A stretch of 64,000 bases of DNA from JAEUIE01 sp046350055 (GTDB lineage: Bacteria; Planctomycetota; Planctomycetia; Gemmatales; HRBIN36): positions 1,550,001 through 1,614,000 of the forward strand of contig JAXMBC010000001.1 in NCBI GenBank assembly GCA_046350055.1, in the 5' to 3' direction. Under the pieces are notes generated by a model, which made no database searches, was not told the DNA's origin, and saw only the letters and a list, made by a program, of their open reading frames with translations. This document shows positions 15,744-23,726 of the stretch, piece after piece. The position numbers and the translations under genes are program-made. Numbering within the stretch: position 1 is the first letter of the stretch; every line of letters begins with the position of its first letter.

Positions 15744-17489
15744 TCACTTCTTCTCCGCTCCCTTCACTTCTCCATAAAACTTCCAGCCTGGCTTCCAGTC
15801 CCTCGTCAGCGGCGTGTTGGAAAGTGAGGCTCGCACCAACTCAATCGGAATGCTGTTCTGCTGCAGGATGCCATCGTGGAACTGCTTATTGGTCATTTTG
15901 CCGCTATCGACCAGCTCCTTCCGCATCGCCCGGATCTGTAAGCCGCCGAGCATGTAGGCGGCCTGGTAGAGCGGGCCATACATACCGGCGAAGCTGCGGC
16001 GCACTTCTGCGGTGGCGTTGTCGCGCTCGTGGCCGACGCGATCCACCAGGAAGTCGATACACTGCTGTGGCGTCATGGTGCCGAGGTGGAAGCTCAGCGA
16101 GAAGATGATGCGGGCGCAGCGGTGCATCCGCCAGAAGAGCATGCCCACCCGTTCCTCCGGCGTCTTCGCGAAGCCTTGCGAGTAGAGGAACATCTCCCAG
16201 TACAACGCCCAGCCTTCCACCCAGAACGGGGTGTTGAAGAGTTGTCGATGCTGGCGGTTGCGGGCGTTGCTGAAGAGCTGCAGGTGATGCCCGGGGATGA
16301 GTTCATGATGCACCGTCGCCCGGCTGAAATAACGGTTGTTGCCACGCATGCTCATGAGCTTGGCTTCGTGCGTCATGCTGCTGGTGGGGTATGACACTTG
16401 AATCACCTCGCCGCCCAGGAAGAACGGGCTGACGAGTTGCCGTTCCGGCGACATCATCTCCATCCGCCAGGTGGTCTTGCACAGTTCGGGCACGGTGACG
16501 AGGTCGTTCTTGGTCACGTAGTCAATCGCCTCGTACGCCAGGTCGCGAATCATCGCAGGCTGCTGGCCCGGCTCCACGTGTAGCGTCTTCACCTTCTCGA
16601 GCGCCTTCTTCCAGTCGTCGCCGAAGCCCATCTCGTTGGAAGCCTTCTTCATCTCAGCTTCGCACCAGGCGAACTCTTCGTTGGCGATGGTGACGAGTTG
16701 CTCGGGGGAGTAGGGGATCATCTCGAACTCAAGCTCGTTGAGCAGCATCTCCTTGCCGATGGGGTCTCCGACGATCTCATCCCCGCCACGGATGCCGGCG
16801 ATGGTGTTGCGTAGAAACGAAGCATAGTCGCCGAGGGCGGTGTCCACCTTCTTGTAGGGCTCCTCGCACCACCAACTGTAGAGCGGGTCGTAGCCCTGGT
16901 GGAAGTTATGCCAGCGTGCGAGATGGTTGCGCAGCGAGCTGACCGCCAGACTGGCCCGGTTGGCGATGAAGCGCGTCGGCTTGGTCCGCTGGCTGAGCTT
17001 CTGCCGCTGGTCGTCGATGTCCTTCTTCAATTGATTGAGCAGCTCCGCCGTCTTGGCACCGTCGAGCTTCTCCAGCTTCTTGCGACTCTCTTCGAGCTTG
17101 ATGATCGTGTCAGCAAATCCAATCAACGGCATGAACTCGGCCTGCTCCTTGATGCGCACCTCAAGCTGCCGTTGCTCACGGATGAGGTAGTTCTTGAGCA
17201 GCAGGTAGTCGATCCTGGCATCTTGCGTGTAGGTGTCGAAGGGCAGCTTCGTCAGAAGATCAAGCCATTCACGGTAGAGGGCACGAAACTGGGCGTGCCG
17301 GGTAGGCGAGAGGGGGATGTTGTAGAAGCGTTCGAGGTTGCCCCGGTCAGCCTGGAACCACTCGATATACGGGGCCATGGGGCTGGTGGTAGCCCGGGCC
17401 ATGGCGTCGTCTACTTTGTACGGCGGCCGCTGGGCCTGGGCGTAGATCGGGGTAGCGATGAGTAGCATGGCGAGGAGACAATGACGCAT
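15744..17489 (-). CDS. Secreted DUF885 metallopeptidase-like protein
   Basis: Start at ATG 17489 gives a signal peptide (MRHCLLAMLLIATPIYAQA); ATG 17504 is a possible alternative. About 581 residues. The DUF885 family carries a zinc-peptidase-like motif, seen here as TVHHELIPGHHLQ around residue 395, with a following EGWALYWE (Glu/Trp) motif about 35 residues later, as in other members. Probably a periplasmic or exported carboxypeptidase-like enzyme; substrate unknown. Monocistronic by appearance; its promoter region faces the second dispersed element copy head-to-head. Confidence 0.88.
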   Translation of the reverse strand: MRHCLLAMLLIATPIYAQAQRPPYKVDDAMARATTSPMAPYIEWFQADRGNLERFYNIPLSPTRHAQFRALYREWLDLLTKLPFDTYTQDARIDYLLLKNYLIREQRQLEVRIKEQAEFMPLIGFADTIIKLEESRKKLEKLDGAKTAELLNQLKKDIDDQRQKLSQRTKPTRFIANRASLAVSSLRNHLARWHNFHQGYDPLYSWWCEEPYKKVDTALGDYASFLRNTIAGIRGGDEIVGDPIGKEMLLNELEFEMIPYSPEQLVTIANEEFAWCEAEMKKASNEMGFGDDWKKALEKVKTLHVEPGQQPAMIRDLAYEAIDYVTKNDLVTVPELCKTTWRMEMMSPERQLVSPFFLGGEVIQVSYPTSSMTHEAKLMSMRGNNRYFSRATVHHELIPGHHLQLFSNARNRQHRQLFNTPFWVEGWALYWEMFLYSQGFAKTPEERVGMLFWRMHRCARIIFSLSFHLGTMTPQQCIDFLVDRVGHERDNATAEVRRSFAGMYGPLYQAAYMLGGLQIRAMRKELVDSGKMTNKQFHDGILQQNSIPIELVRASLSNTPLTRDWKPGWKFYGEVKGAEKK

Positions 17490-17790
17490 GATGGAGGCCT
17501 TCATTGATGGAGAGCACAAGGTAATGCAGCGAGACGGGGGATGCCAATGGAATCTATGCGAGATAGGGAAGGAGGCTTGTATCTCAGAACATGTTCACTT
17601 GCCACTACGATAGTGTACATGCATATAATAACAAAGGAGTTAGCGAAAGCCGTGGCAAGGGTCAGCGGACTGCAAGAACATGCGCTCGTGCGGCAACAGC
17701 TTGCCGCTGCCCCCTGCCACGACACCGCATGCTAGCGCGCACACGTACTGCTGAGGTTGATCATGCTGGCCATTCAGCCCTGCGCGAAAT

Positions 17791-17830
17791 TGCCGCAAGT
17801 CCTTGTTGTTACAGGCGATACGGAGCGCGC
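17791..17830 (+). repeat. Conserved hairpin core A of the dispersed element
   Basis: CGCAAGT, then CC(T)TGT-TGTT-ACAGG (17801-17815, one bulged T), one base, then GATACGG at 17817-17823 and AGCGCGC. The stem is different in sequence from that of core B 147 bases away, but occupies the same place. Confidence 0.6.
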
Positions 17831-17937
17831 AAGGTCTTCTTTCGCGTCTCGCTTCCTGCCTGGCCTGACAAGCCACTTGCCCCGCGCGCATGCAGCGCCG
17901 AGGTCGTTTCTCGCGTCCTGTACCCCCTGCAAGAATT

Positions 17938-17980
17938 CGACGCAAGTGCTTATCTGTCTAAGCGATACGGTGCGCACACA
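17938..17980 (+). repeat. Conserved hairpin core B of the dispersed element
   Basis: CGACGCAAGT, then hairpin GCTTA-TCTGTC-TAAGC (17948-17963), directly followed by GATACGG (17964-17970) and TGCGCACAC. This is the best-preserved copy and can serve as reference. Confidence 0.75.
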
Positions 17981-18135
17981 GCCTGTCGCTTCCCGGAATC
18001 AGACTGCCGCCATACGTTCGGAGTCGTCGCGGAGGCGATGATGAAGCAATGAAGCATCAGTTGGTGCTCCTTGCCAGTGGATTCCTAATGTGAATCAATA
18101 GCCTCTCGTCGCGTTACCTTCGTTTGAGATCTTCG
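17981..18135. other. Leader region before DAHP synthase 2
   Basis: No gene, clear promoter or terminator is recognisable. There is no good Shine-Dalgarno sequence before the ATG at 18136. Confidence 0.5.
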
Positions 18136-19245
18136 ATGTCCCTTCGCCAGCCCGAAACTTGGCCCGACTTCACCGAACGCACCAGTCAGACCGACGATCA
18201 GCGGGTCGAGAGTGTAGTGCCGTTGCCGCCGCCTGAGCACCTCATTCGCTTCTTCCCCATTGCCGGCACGCCAGTCGAACAGCTCGTGGCCTGCACTCGT
18301 GCCGCAGTCCGCAGGATTCTCCATGGCCAGGATGATCGGTTGCTCGTCGTCATCGGGCCCTGCTCCATTCACGATCCCCGGGCAGCGCTGGACTATGCCC
18401 GTCGCCTCCTCGACCAGCGTCATCGTCTGGCCGATACCCTCGAAATCGTCATGAGGGTCTATTTCGAAAAGCCTCGTACTACCGTCGGATGGAAGGGCCT
18501 GATCAACGATCCCTACCTCGACGAAAGTTACCGCATCCACGAAGGGCTCCGCATCGCCCGGCACCTGCTGCTCGATATCAATCAGCTCGGCATGCCCGCC
18601 GCCATCGAATTCCTCGATACCATCAGCCCGCAGTACATCAGCGACATGATCAGCTGGGGAGCCATCGGGGCCCGCACCACCGAAAGCCAGGTGCACCGCG
18701 AGCTCGCCTCCGGCCTCTCCGCCCCTATCGGTTTCAAGAACGGCACCGATGGTGGCTTGCGGATCGCTATCGATGCCATCCTCGCTGCGCAACGGCCTCA
18801 CCACTTCCTCGGTGTGCATAAGAATGGCCAGGTAGCTACCGTTCATACCAAGGGTAATCCCGATTGCCATATCATCCTCCGTGGTGGCCAACAGCCCAAC
18901 TATGATGCAAACAGCGTAGCCCAGGCCGTGCAAGCGATGTCCGCTGCCAAGCTGAATCCGAAGCTCATGATCGACTGCAGCCACGCCAATTCCAGCAAGC
19001 AGCATCAGAAACAGCTGGATGTGGCCCGCGACATCGGCCAACAACTCGCCAGCGGCAATACAAACATCATGGGCGTCATGGTCGAAAGCCACCTGGTGGC
19101 AGGCACACAGAAGTACAATGCCGGCCAGGACGACCCCCGACAACTGGCTTACGGCCAGAGCATCACCGACGCCTGCCTCGGCTGGGACGATTCCGTGCAA
19201 CTGCTGGAACAACTGAGTGATGCGGTGAAGCAACGACGAGGTTAG
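18136..19245 (+). CDS. 3-deoxy-7-phosphoheptulonate (DAHP) synthase, class I, paralogue 2
   Basis: The ATG at 18136 opens MSLRQPETWPDF; a TTG four codons earlier is less likely. 369 residues, collinear with paralogue 1 (8631-9743) and sharing long identical blocks: GPCSIHDP, YFEKPRTTVGWKGLINDP, ISWGAIGARTTESQVHREL and IDCSHANS. Same reaction; two isoenzymes in one genome usually differ in feedback inhibition. Its stop overlaps the convergent 19242-20972 gene by 4 bases. Confidence 0.96.
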   Translation: MSLRQPETWPDFTERTSQTDDQRVESVVPLPPPEHLIRFFPIAGTPVEQLVACTRAAVRRILHGQDDRLLVVIGPCSIHDPRAALDYARRLLDQRHRLADTLEIVMRVYFEKPRTTVGWKGLINDPYLDESYRIHEGLRIARHLLLDINQLGMPAAIEFLDTISPQYISDMISWGAIGARTTESQVHRELASGLSAPIGFKNGTDGGLRIAIDAILAAQRPHHFLGVHKNGQVATVHTKGNPDCHIILRGGQQPNYDANSVAQAVQAMSAAKLNPKLMIDCSHANSSKQHQKQLDVARDIGQQLASGNTNIMGVMVESHLVAGTQKYNAGQDDPRQLAYGQSITDACLGWDDSVQLLEQLSDAVKQRRG

Positions 19246-20972
19246 CGTCGCCGCCGCCAGGCCATCAGCAGCACAAACAGAGCGAGCCCCAGCCCCCGGC
19301 TCCACCACGGCGACCAGCCGTGACTCATCAGAGGTAGTTCCCAGGCATCCAGCCCCAGGTAACGAGGCTGATTCTGGCCATCATGCTCACCTACGGAACG
19401 GATCGAGAATGCCAGGCCATTGCTTTGCTCAAAAATACCCGACATGAAGTTCTGCTTCATTTCACGGAGTAATTGACCTGTTTCCACATCGAACAGCAGC
19501 AAGGAGGGATTGACCGCGCGTGGCCAGGTCTTTTCCAGCAAGTTGTGCAGCCAGGGCCACTTTTCAGCTTGTTCGCGAAGGAAGGTAGGAACCGGGTCGA
19601 TGATCGCATGGATGCCGATCTCGCGATCCGTCAGATGATGAAGCGAAATAAACTGTTGATGTTTCTGAACAACCAACTTGACACTCTTCATTATCGTAAA
19701 GCCTGCAGCAGTCCTTTCCAGATGATGCAAGGTACTCTTACTAGTGTGACCAAAAAGATTAGGCGACCAACTATCACCAGCGATGCCTTCAAGTGCCAGG
19801 TAGCGATGGGCGTGGTTCGGGAACCGGAGCATCTTGGAAATGGTGACGGTGTCATCCCGGCCCCAGGGCCACGCCAGTGGTAGTGCAGTCTTCGCATCGA
19901 GTAACTGCTGCCCCGTCGCTCCCTTTTCCTGCTGAGTTTCAGGATTCAAAGGTACAGTCACCAAAGAAAGAGGTGTCATGAGCAGGACATCATCTAACCC
20001 ATCGATGTGATAGGCGTCTGTTACAGTCTGCCTTTTGATCGGCAGCAGCACACCGCGTCTTCCATCATAGAGCTGTGTCCCTCTCGGCAGGCTGACTTGC
20101 CCCTTTCCGACATTCCATTCCTGTGAAGTCAGTTCATCTCCAAAGGCTACCCAGCTCAAGTCGCTGGCGCACGCAGGTGGCCAGGATGTGCGCAGCGGCG
20201 GCAGACTCCAGCTTGCCAGTAGTTTCAGTGGATCACTCAATTTCGCAGGCAACTCCCAGGTTTGAACCTGGGGAAGCAGCAAGCCTTTCTTGAAGAATTG
20301 TCCGCTGAAAGTGTTCATGATGATGATCTGCTCATCATCAGGAGTTGAAGATTGACGAGAGAAAGCGGTGGCTGCCAGTGTAGTTGTCCAGGCATCAGCA
20401 CCGATGGCGGGTAGCAGCAGTTCCCAGGGCATCGTCGTTTGTGTGATGAGATATGGCTGCGTGTCGGAGGTGAAGGCAACCTGGAAGTGCATGCCCTTCG
20501 GGCCTTTCCAGGTCTTGATCACCTGCTCGGGCTGATCGGTCGTAAAGGGCCAGGCGCGCAGTTCGTACCGTGTTGCATCGGACTCATTCACCGCGCGGAG
20601 ACGCCAGAGAATGTCCCCTACCAGCTTTGGCATGGCAAATCGCAGGAAAAAGAAATGCCCTGTGGACATCTCTTCCACTTGCATGTGATTCTGCTTGATG
20701 GTCTTTCCGCTGCGGGGATCCAGGATAGCTAAGCCGGTAATGGCCATCTCTGGCAAGCGTCCCAGTCTCAGTTGCTGTATCGCCAGGCGTTGGTTGACCT
20801 GATCGAGTGCGACGGGAACACTGGCTTCGTGAGAAGTAGGGAATGGCAGCGACCAGAGTGGTCTGGGTTCAAGCAGCCAGCCAACGCCCAGCCAGGCTGC
20901 GATGCCCAGGACCAGGGCCAGAAGAAAGCGACTGTAGTTGGAGAGACGGGACCGACTGGAAGTTGTCGACAT
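19242..20972 (-). CDS. Membrane-anchored protein of unknown function
   Basis: Start set at ATG 20972 (MSTTSSRSRL, then a hydrophobic helix FLLALVLGIAAWLGVGWLL); the frame is open further upstream to 21059. 576 residues with one N-terminal and one C-terminal helix (LGLALFVLLMAWRRRR), so a large domain is probably outside the cytoplasm and tethered at both ends. That domain is rich in beta patterns and has phrases such as ILDPRSGKTI and LLFDVETGQLL that recall propeller (PQQ/WD-like) repeats, but no family is certain. Confidence 0.75.
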   Translation of the reverse strand: MSTTSSRSRLSNYSRFLLALVLGIAAWLGVGWLLEPRPLWSLPFPTSHEASVPVALDQVNQRLAIQQLRLGRLPEMAITGLAILDPRSGKTIKQNHMQVEEMSTGHFFFLRFAMPKLVGDILWRLRAVNESDATRYELRAWPFTTDQPEQVIKTWKGPKGMHFQVAFTSDTQPYLITQTTMPWELLLPAIGADAWTTTLAATAFSRQSSTPDDEQIIIMNTFSGQFFKKGLLLPQVQTWELPAKLSDPLKLLASWSLPPLRTSWPPACASDLSWVAFGDELTSQEWNVGKGQVSLPRGTQLYDGRRGVLLPIKRQTVTDAYHIDGLDDVLLMTPLSLVTVPLNPETQQEKGATGQQLLDAKTALPLAWPWGRDDTVTISKMLRFPNHAHRYLALEGIAGDSWSPNLFGHTSKSTLHHLERTAAGFTIMKSVKLVVQKHQQFISLHHLTDREIGIHAIIDPVPTFLREQAEKWPWLHNLLEKTWPRAVNPSLLLFDVETGQLLREMKQNFMSGIFEQSNGLAFSIRSVGEHDGQNQPRYLGLDAWELPLMSHGWSPWWSRGLGLALFVLLMAWRRRR

Positions 20973-21154
20973 GATGGACTTTCGAGCGGTCGGGTGCGAC
21001 CTGCTCATTAGACCTCGAGCCTCGCAGAAATGCAAGAAGGCTCTCTTGCTGCGATGCATCTATATATTCATGCTGAATTTGTTAGCTACCAGGCAATGCA
21101 ACTGTTAACTTCATATTCATTCGTCATACAGTTCTGATGCAAGGATGCTCAGCC

Positions 21155-21160
21155 AGGAGG
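21155..21160 (+). promoter_or_regulatory. Shine-Dalgarno AGGAGG selecting a TTG start
   Basis: AGGAGG at 21155-21160 lies 8 bases before the TTG at 21169, whereas the in-frame ATG at 21145 is upstream of it. It therefore points to TTG as the start of the metalloprotease gene. Confidence 0.7.
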
Positions 21161-21168
21161 TTCTTGCG

Positions 21169-22071
21169 TTGCCAAAGATCAATAGTTGGTTGGTGGCAGG
21201 TGCTGCTGTACTATTCCTTGCTCCTGCCACCCAGGCTATCACCATCATCCGCAACTTTATCCCCTCAGGCAGTTCGTTTCCCGGGGGAGGGGGAGTTGCA
21301 TCGGGAGCTCCAGGCAATGCGGTTGGTGCAGGGACTCTGACCTCAGTCTTTAATGCTGCAGCGGATGTCTGGGAATCTGCCTTGCAGGATAACCATACAG
21401 TCACGTTGAGCTTTGGTTGGCAAGCATTAAGTTCAGGCACTCTGGGCGTACACAGTCTTCTCTCACAAGGTGGTTCGCCCAATCGAGAAACTGGCGGATT
21501 CATACGCTTTGACAGTGATGGTACGAGTCAGTTTTACCTGGATGATACCCCCCATTCTCATACAGAATGGACGACATATACCGTTACACAGGCCAATCTT
21601 GGTGGTGGCACGATGAATGTCGGTCGAGTGTACACTGGGGCTACCGGTTTAGCTGCAGGACGGATCGATCTGTTCTCTGTGGCTCTTCATGAAATTGGCC
21701 ATGCTTTGGGATTGAGCAGTGGCAATTCCAGCTTTACTGCTGGCAATGGCGATCTGGATGTGGATGTGACGTCGCCGCGGCCTTACAACGGTGCGCAGAT
21801 TCCCACAATCTCAGGTGCACATCTGAATCTTTCCACTGCTCTCATGTTCCCAAGCATTTCCAGTGGTATTCGACGTTTAACCTCGGAAGCTGACATTATC
21901 GCCAACGCCGAGATCAGTCAGTTCTCTCAACTCAATCTGTCTCCACTTGGTGTAGCAGTTCCTGAGCCTTCCACCTATGCGATGATTGGTGCAGGCATCG
22001 CCCTTGCAGCTTTTGGCATGTATCGCAGACGTCAGTTGCATTCAGCTCTTTTGGAAAGTCAGCTTTGCTAA
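21169..22071 (+). CDS. PEP-CTERM-anchored zinc metalloprotease (matrixin-like)
   Basis: Starting at TTG 21169 (see AGGAGG at 21155) the protein has 300 residues with an ideal signal peptide MPKINSWLVAGAAVLFLAPATQA. The catalytic zinc site is VALHEIGHALGLSSG (HExxHxxG, metzincin style), and MFPSIS further on may be the Met-turn. The C-terminus is a PEP-CTERM sorting signal: VPEPSTYAMIGAGIALAAFG followed by RRR. Such proteins are exported and processed by an exosortase, and are usually associated with extracellular polysaccharide. The exosortase is not in the window. Confidence 0.88.
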   Translation: MPKINSWLVAGAAVLFLAPATQAITIIRNFIPSGSSFPGGGGVASGAPGNAVGAGTLTSVFNAAADVWESALQDNHTVTLSFGWQALSSGTLGVHSLLSQGGSPNRETGGFIRFDSDGTSQFYLDDTPHSHTEWTTYTVTQANLGGGTMNVGRVYTGATGLAAGRIDLFSVALHEIGHALGLSSGNSSFTAGNGDLDVDVTSPRPYNGAQIPTISGAHLNLSTALMFPSISSGIRRLTSEADIIANAEISQFSQLNLSPLGVAVPEPSTYAMIGAGIALAAFGMYRRRQLHSALLESQLC

Positions 22072-22118
22072 TTGCTGCTTTACCCTTGTTGAAATTGGCC
22101 CTGGATTGCTGAGGCTTC

Positions 22119-23666
22119 ATGCTACGCTTCATCGCCTTGCTGGTATTTGCTACGTCAACATGTGCCCAGGAACCCGCCAAGCTACCTTTGGCGGAAGCTG
22201 TGAAAGAGGTACTCAACCTCCCTCGTTATCAGACCGCTCACTGGGGCCTATACGTGGTGGATGCCAAAACGGGCGAAGTGCTGCTCGAACATCAATCGAG
22301 GAAACTCTTTGCTCCTGCGTCGTGCACCAAGCTCTTCAGTGTAGCTGCAGCTCTCGAATCGCTCGGACCCGATCACCGTTTCCACACGCGAGTGGTCCAC
22401 ACCGGCAAACTGGATGAGGAAGCCAAAGCACTGCAAGGCGACCTCATCCTGATAGCCAGCGGCGACTTGACGCTCGGTGGCCGCACCCTGCCCGATGGTA
22501 CTATCGCATTTCAGAACACCGATCATACCTACGCCAACGGCAGCACGTCGGGACTGCTCACAGAGCCTGACCCCCTTACCGGCTTACAGGAGCTTGCCAG
22601 CCAGGTGGCAAAGAAGGTGAAGAAGATCACTGGCGATGTCATTATCGACGATCGCCTGTTTGAAAAGGCTGAAAGTACCGGCAGCGGGCCTGGCAGAATA
22701 ACACCCATGCTCATCAACGATAACCTCATCGACTTCACCATTATCCCCGGTGAGGAATCGGGGAAACCCGCTAGTGTCAAACATCGCCCGGAAGGCAGCG
22801 CCATCTTCGTCGATGCCCAGGTAGAAACTGGCAACGAAGCTTCGCGGTCCACGATTACCATCTCAGCCCCAAGTCCAGGACGGTATGTCGTTCGAGGTAG
22901 CATCCCAGCCCGGCACAAACCACTCCTGCGAGTGAAGGAAGTTGACGACCCGGCCAGCCATGCTCGCAGCTTGTTCATCGATGCCCTCAAGCGAGCAGGT
23001 GTCGCGGTCAAAGCCTCTTCCTTTGCTGGCAATCCGGCTGAGAAACTGGCAAGAAGTGAAGAAGTCAAGCAACTGACTACTGTAGCTGAGTTTGTTTCCC
23101 CTCCATTCAGTGAACATGCCAGGCTCATTCTGAAGGTCAGTCACAATCTGCATGCCAGTACGCTGCCCTTACTCCTGGCAGCCAGAAATCAACAGAGAAA
23201 TCTGTCACAAGGCCTCCATCAGGAAGCAGAGGCGCTGAAGCGATTAGGAGTTCCCATGGAAGGGATCAGCTTTGGAGGTGGCGCTGGAGGAGCACGGGCC
23301 GATCATGCCAGCCCTTACGCTGCAGTGATGCTGTTAAAACAGATGGCCAGCCGCCCTGAAGGCGAGGTCTACCGAAAAGCACTCCCCATTGTGGGAGTTG
23401 ATGGTACTCCCGCTACAGCTGTAGGCAAAGAAAGTGCAGCACGGGGCAAGTTCCAGGCCAAGACAGGTACCCTCAGCTGGACCAACGGTCTTACCGACAA
23501 TTCTGTCATGACCAGCAAAGCGCTGGCAGGCTACGGTGTAACCGCCAGGGGTCGACCTGTCCTCTTCGCCTTCTTCGTGAACAATGTGCTGGTTGGCGAG
23601 GATGGTACTCAGCAGGCTGGTCGCGACCTGGGACGTCTGTGTGAAATTGTCCATGCAATGGAGTGA
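22119..23666 (+). CDS. dacB: D-alanyl-D-alanine carboxypeptidase/endopeptidase (PBP4, DacB family)
   Basis: 515 residues with signal peptide MLRFIALLVFATSTCAQ. Class C penicillin-binding protein motifs: SxxK in APASCTKLFS near residue 69, SxN in VSHNLHA near residue 345, and KTG in AKTGTLSW near residue 445. Between the first two is the long insertion typical of PBP4. It trims or cleaves peptidoglycan cross-bridges in the periplasm. Its presence supports a peptidoglycan wall in this planctomycete, in line with dapL at 32809-34044. Confidence 0.93.
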   Translation: MLRFIALLVFATSTCAQEPAKLPLAEAVKEVLNLPRYQTAHWGLYVVDAKTGEVLLEHQSRKLFAPASCTKLFSVAAALESLGPDHRFHTRVVHTGKLDEEAKALQGDLILIASGDLTLGGRTLPDGTIAFQNTDHTYANGSTSGLLTEPDPLTGLQELASQVAKKVKKITGDVIIDDRLFEKAESTGSGPGRITPMLINDNLIDFTIIPGEESGKPASVKHRPEGSAIFVDAQVETGNEASRSTITISAPSPGRYVVRGSIPARHKPLLRVKEVDDPASHARSLFIDALKRAGVAVKASSFAGNPAEKLARSEEVKQLTTVAEFVSPPFSEHARLILKVSHNLHASTLPLLLAARNQQRNLSQGLHQEAEALKRLGVPMEGISFGGGAGGARADHASPYAAVMLLKQMASRPEGEVYRKALPIVGVDGTPATAVGKESAARGKFQAKTGTLSWTNGLTDNSVMTSKALAGYGVTARGRPVLFAFFVNNVLVGEDGTQQAGRDLGRLCEIVHAME

Positions 23667-23681
23667 GTGTGCCTGACTCAC
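23663..23681 (+). terminator. Weak hairpin after dacB
   Basis: GTGAGT-GTGCCTG-ACTCAC: a perfect 6-base stem overlapping the dacB stop codon. No T-run follows, so a terminator role is uncertain. Its loop shares GTGCCTGAC with the stronger hairpin at 40632-40656. Confidence 0.35.
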
Positions 23682-23726
23682 CCTCGAAATTGAGCTAAAC
23701 TGTGGGTATCGCTCATTCGAGTTGCC

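Larger units (their letters stand above)
17592..17980 (+). repeat. Dispersed element, copy 2 (double-core form)
   Basis: Order of landmarks: TGTTCACTTGCCAC (17592-17605), TGTACA then TATAAT (17615-17629), GCGCACAC (17737-17744) followed by GTTGAT, first core (17791-17830), second core (17938-17980). The copy at 61875-61506 shows the same order on the minus strand. TTGCCA at 17600 with TATAAT 19 bases later resembles a promoter, so the element may be transcribed. No credible protein is encoded in it. It separates the divergent DUF885 and DAHP synthase 2 genes. Confidence 0.65.

Noticed and set aside
17938..17980. Group II intron domain V
   Set aside because: GATACGG next to a hairpin recalls it superficially, but the AGC/GUUC stem and GAAA loop are lacking and no reverse transcriptase is nearby.
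17591..18052. Protein-coding reading of the dispersed element (ASAYLSKRYGAH-like peptide)
   Set aside because: Cores B and C can be read this way, but core D has an in-frame stop and core E reads differently, while the hairpin is kept in all five.
18085..19308. 407-codon minus-strand open frame
   Set aside because: Antisense to DAHP synthase 2; shows the same mirrored pattern as an antisense frame of paralogue 1.
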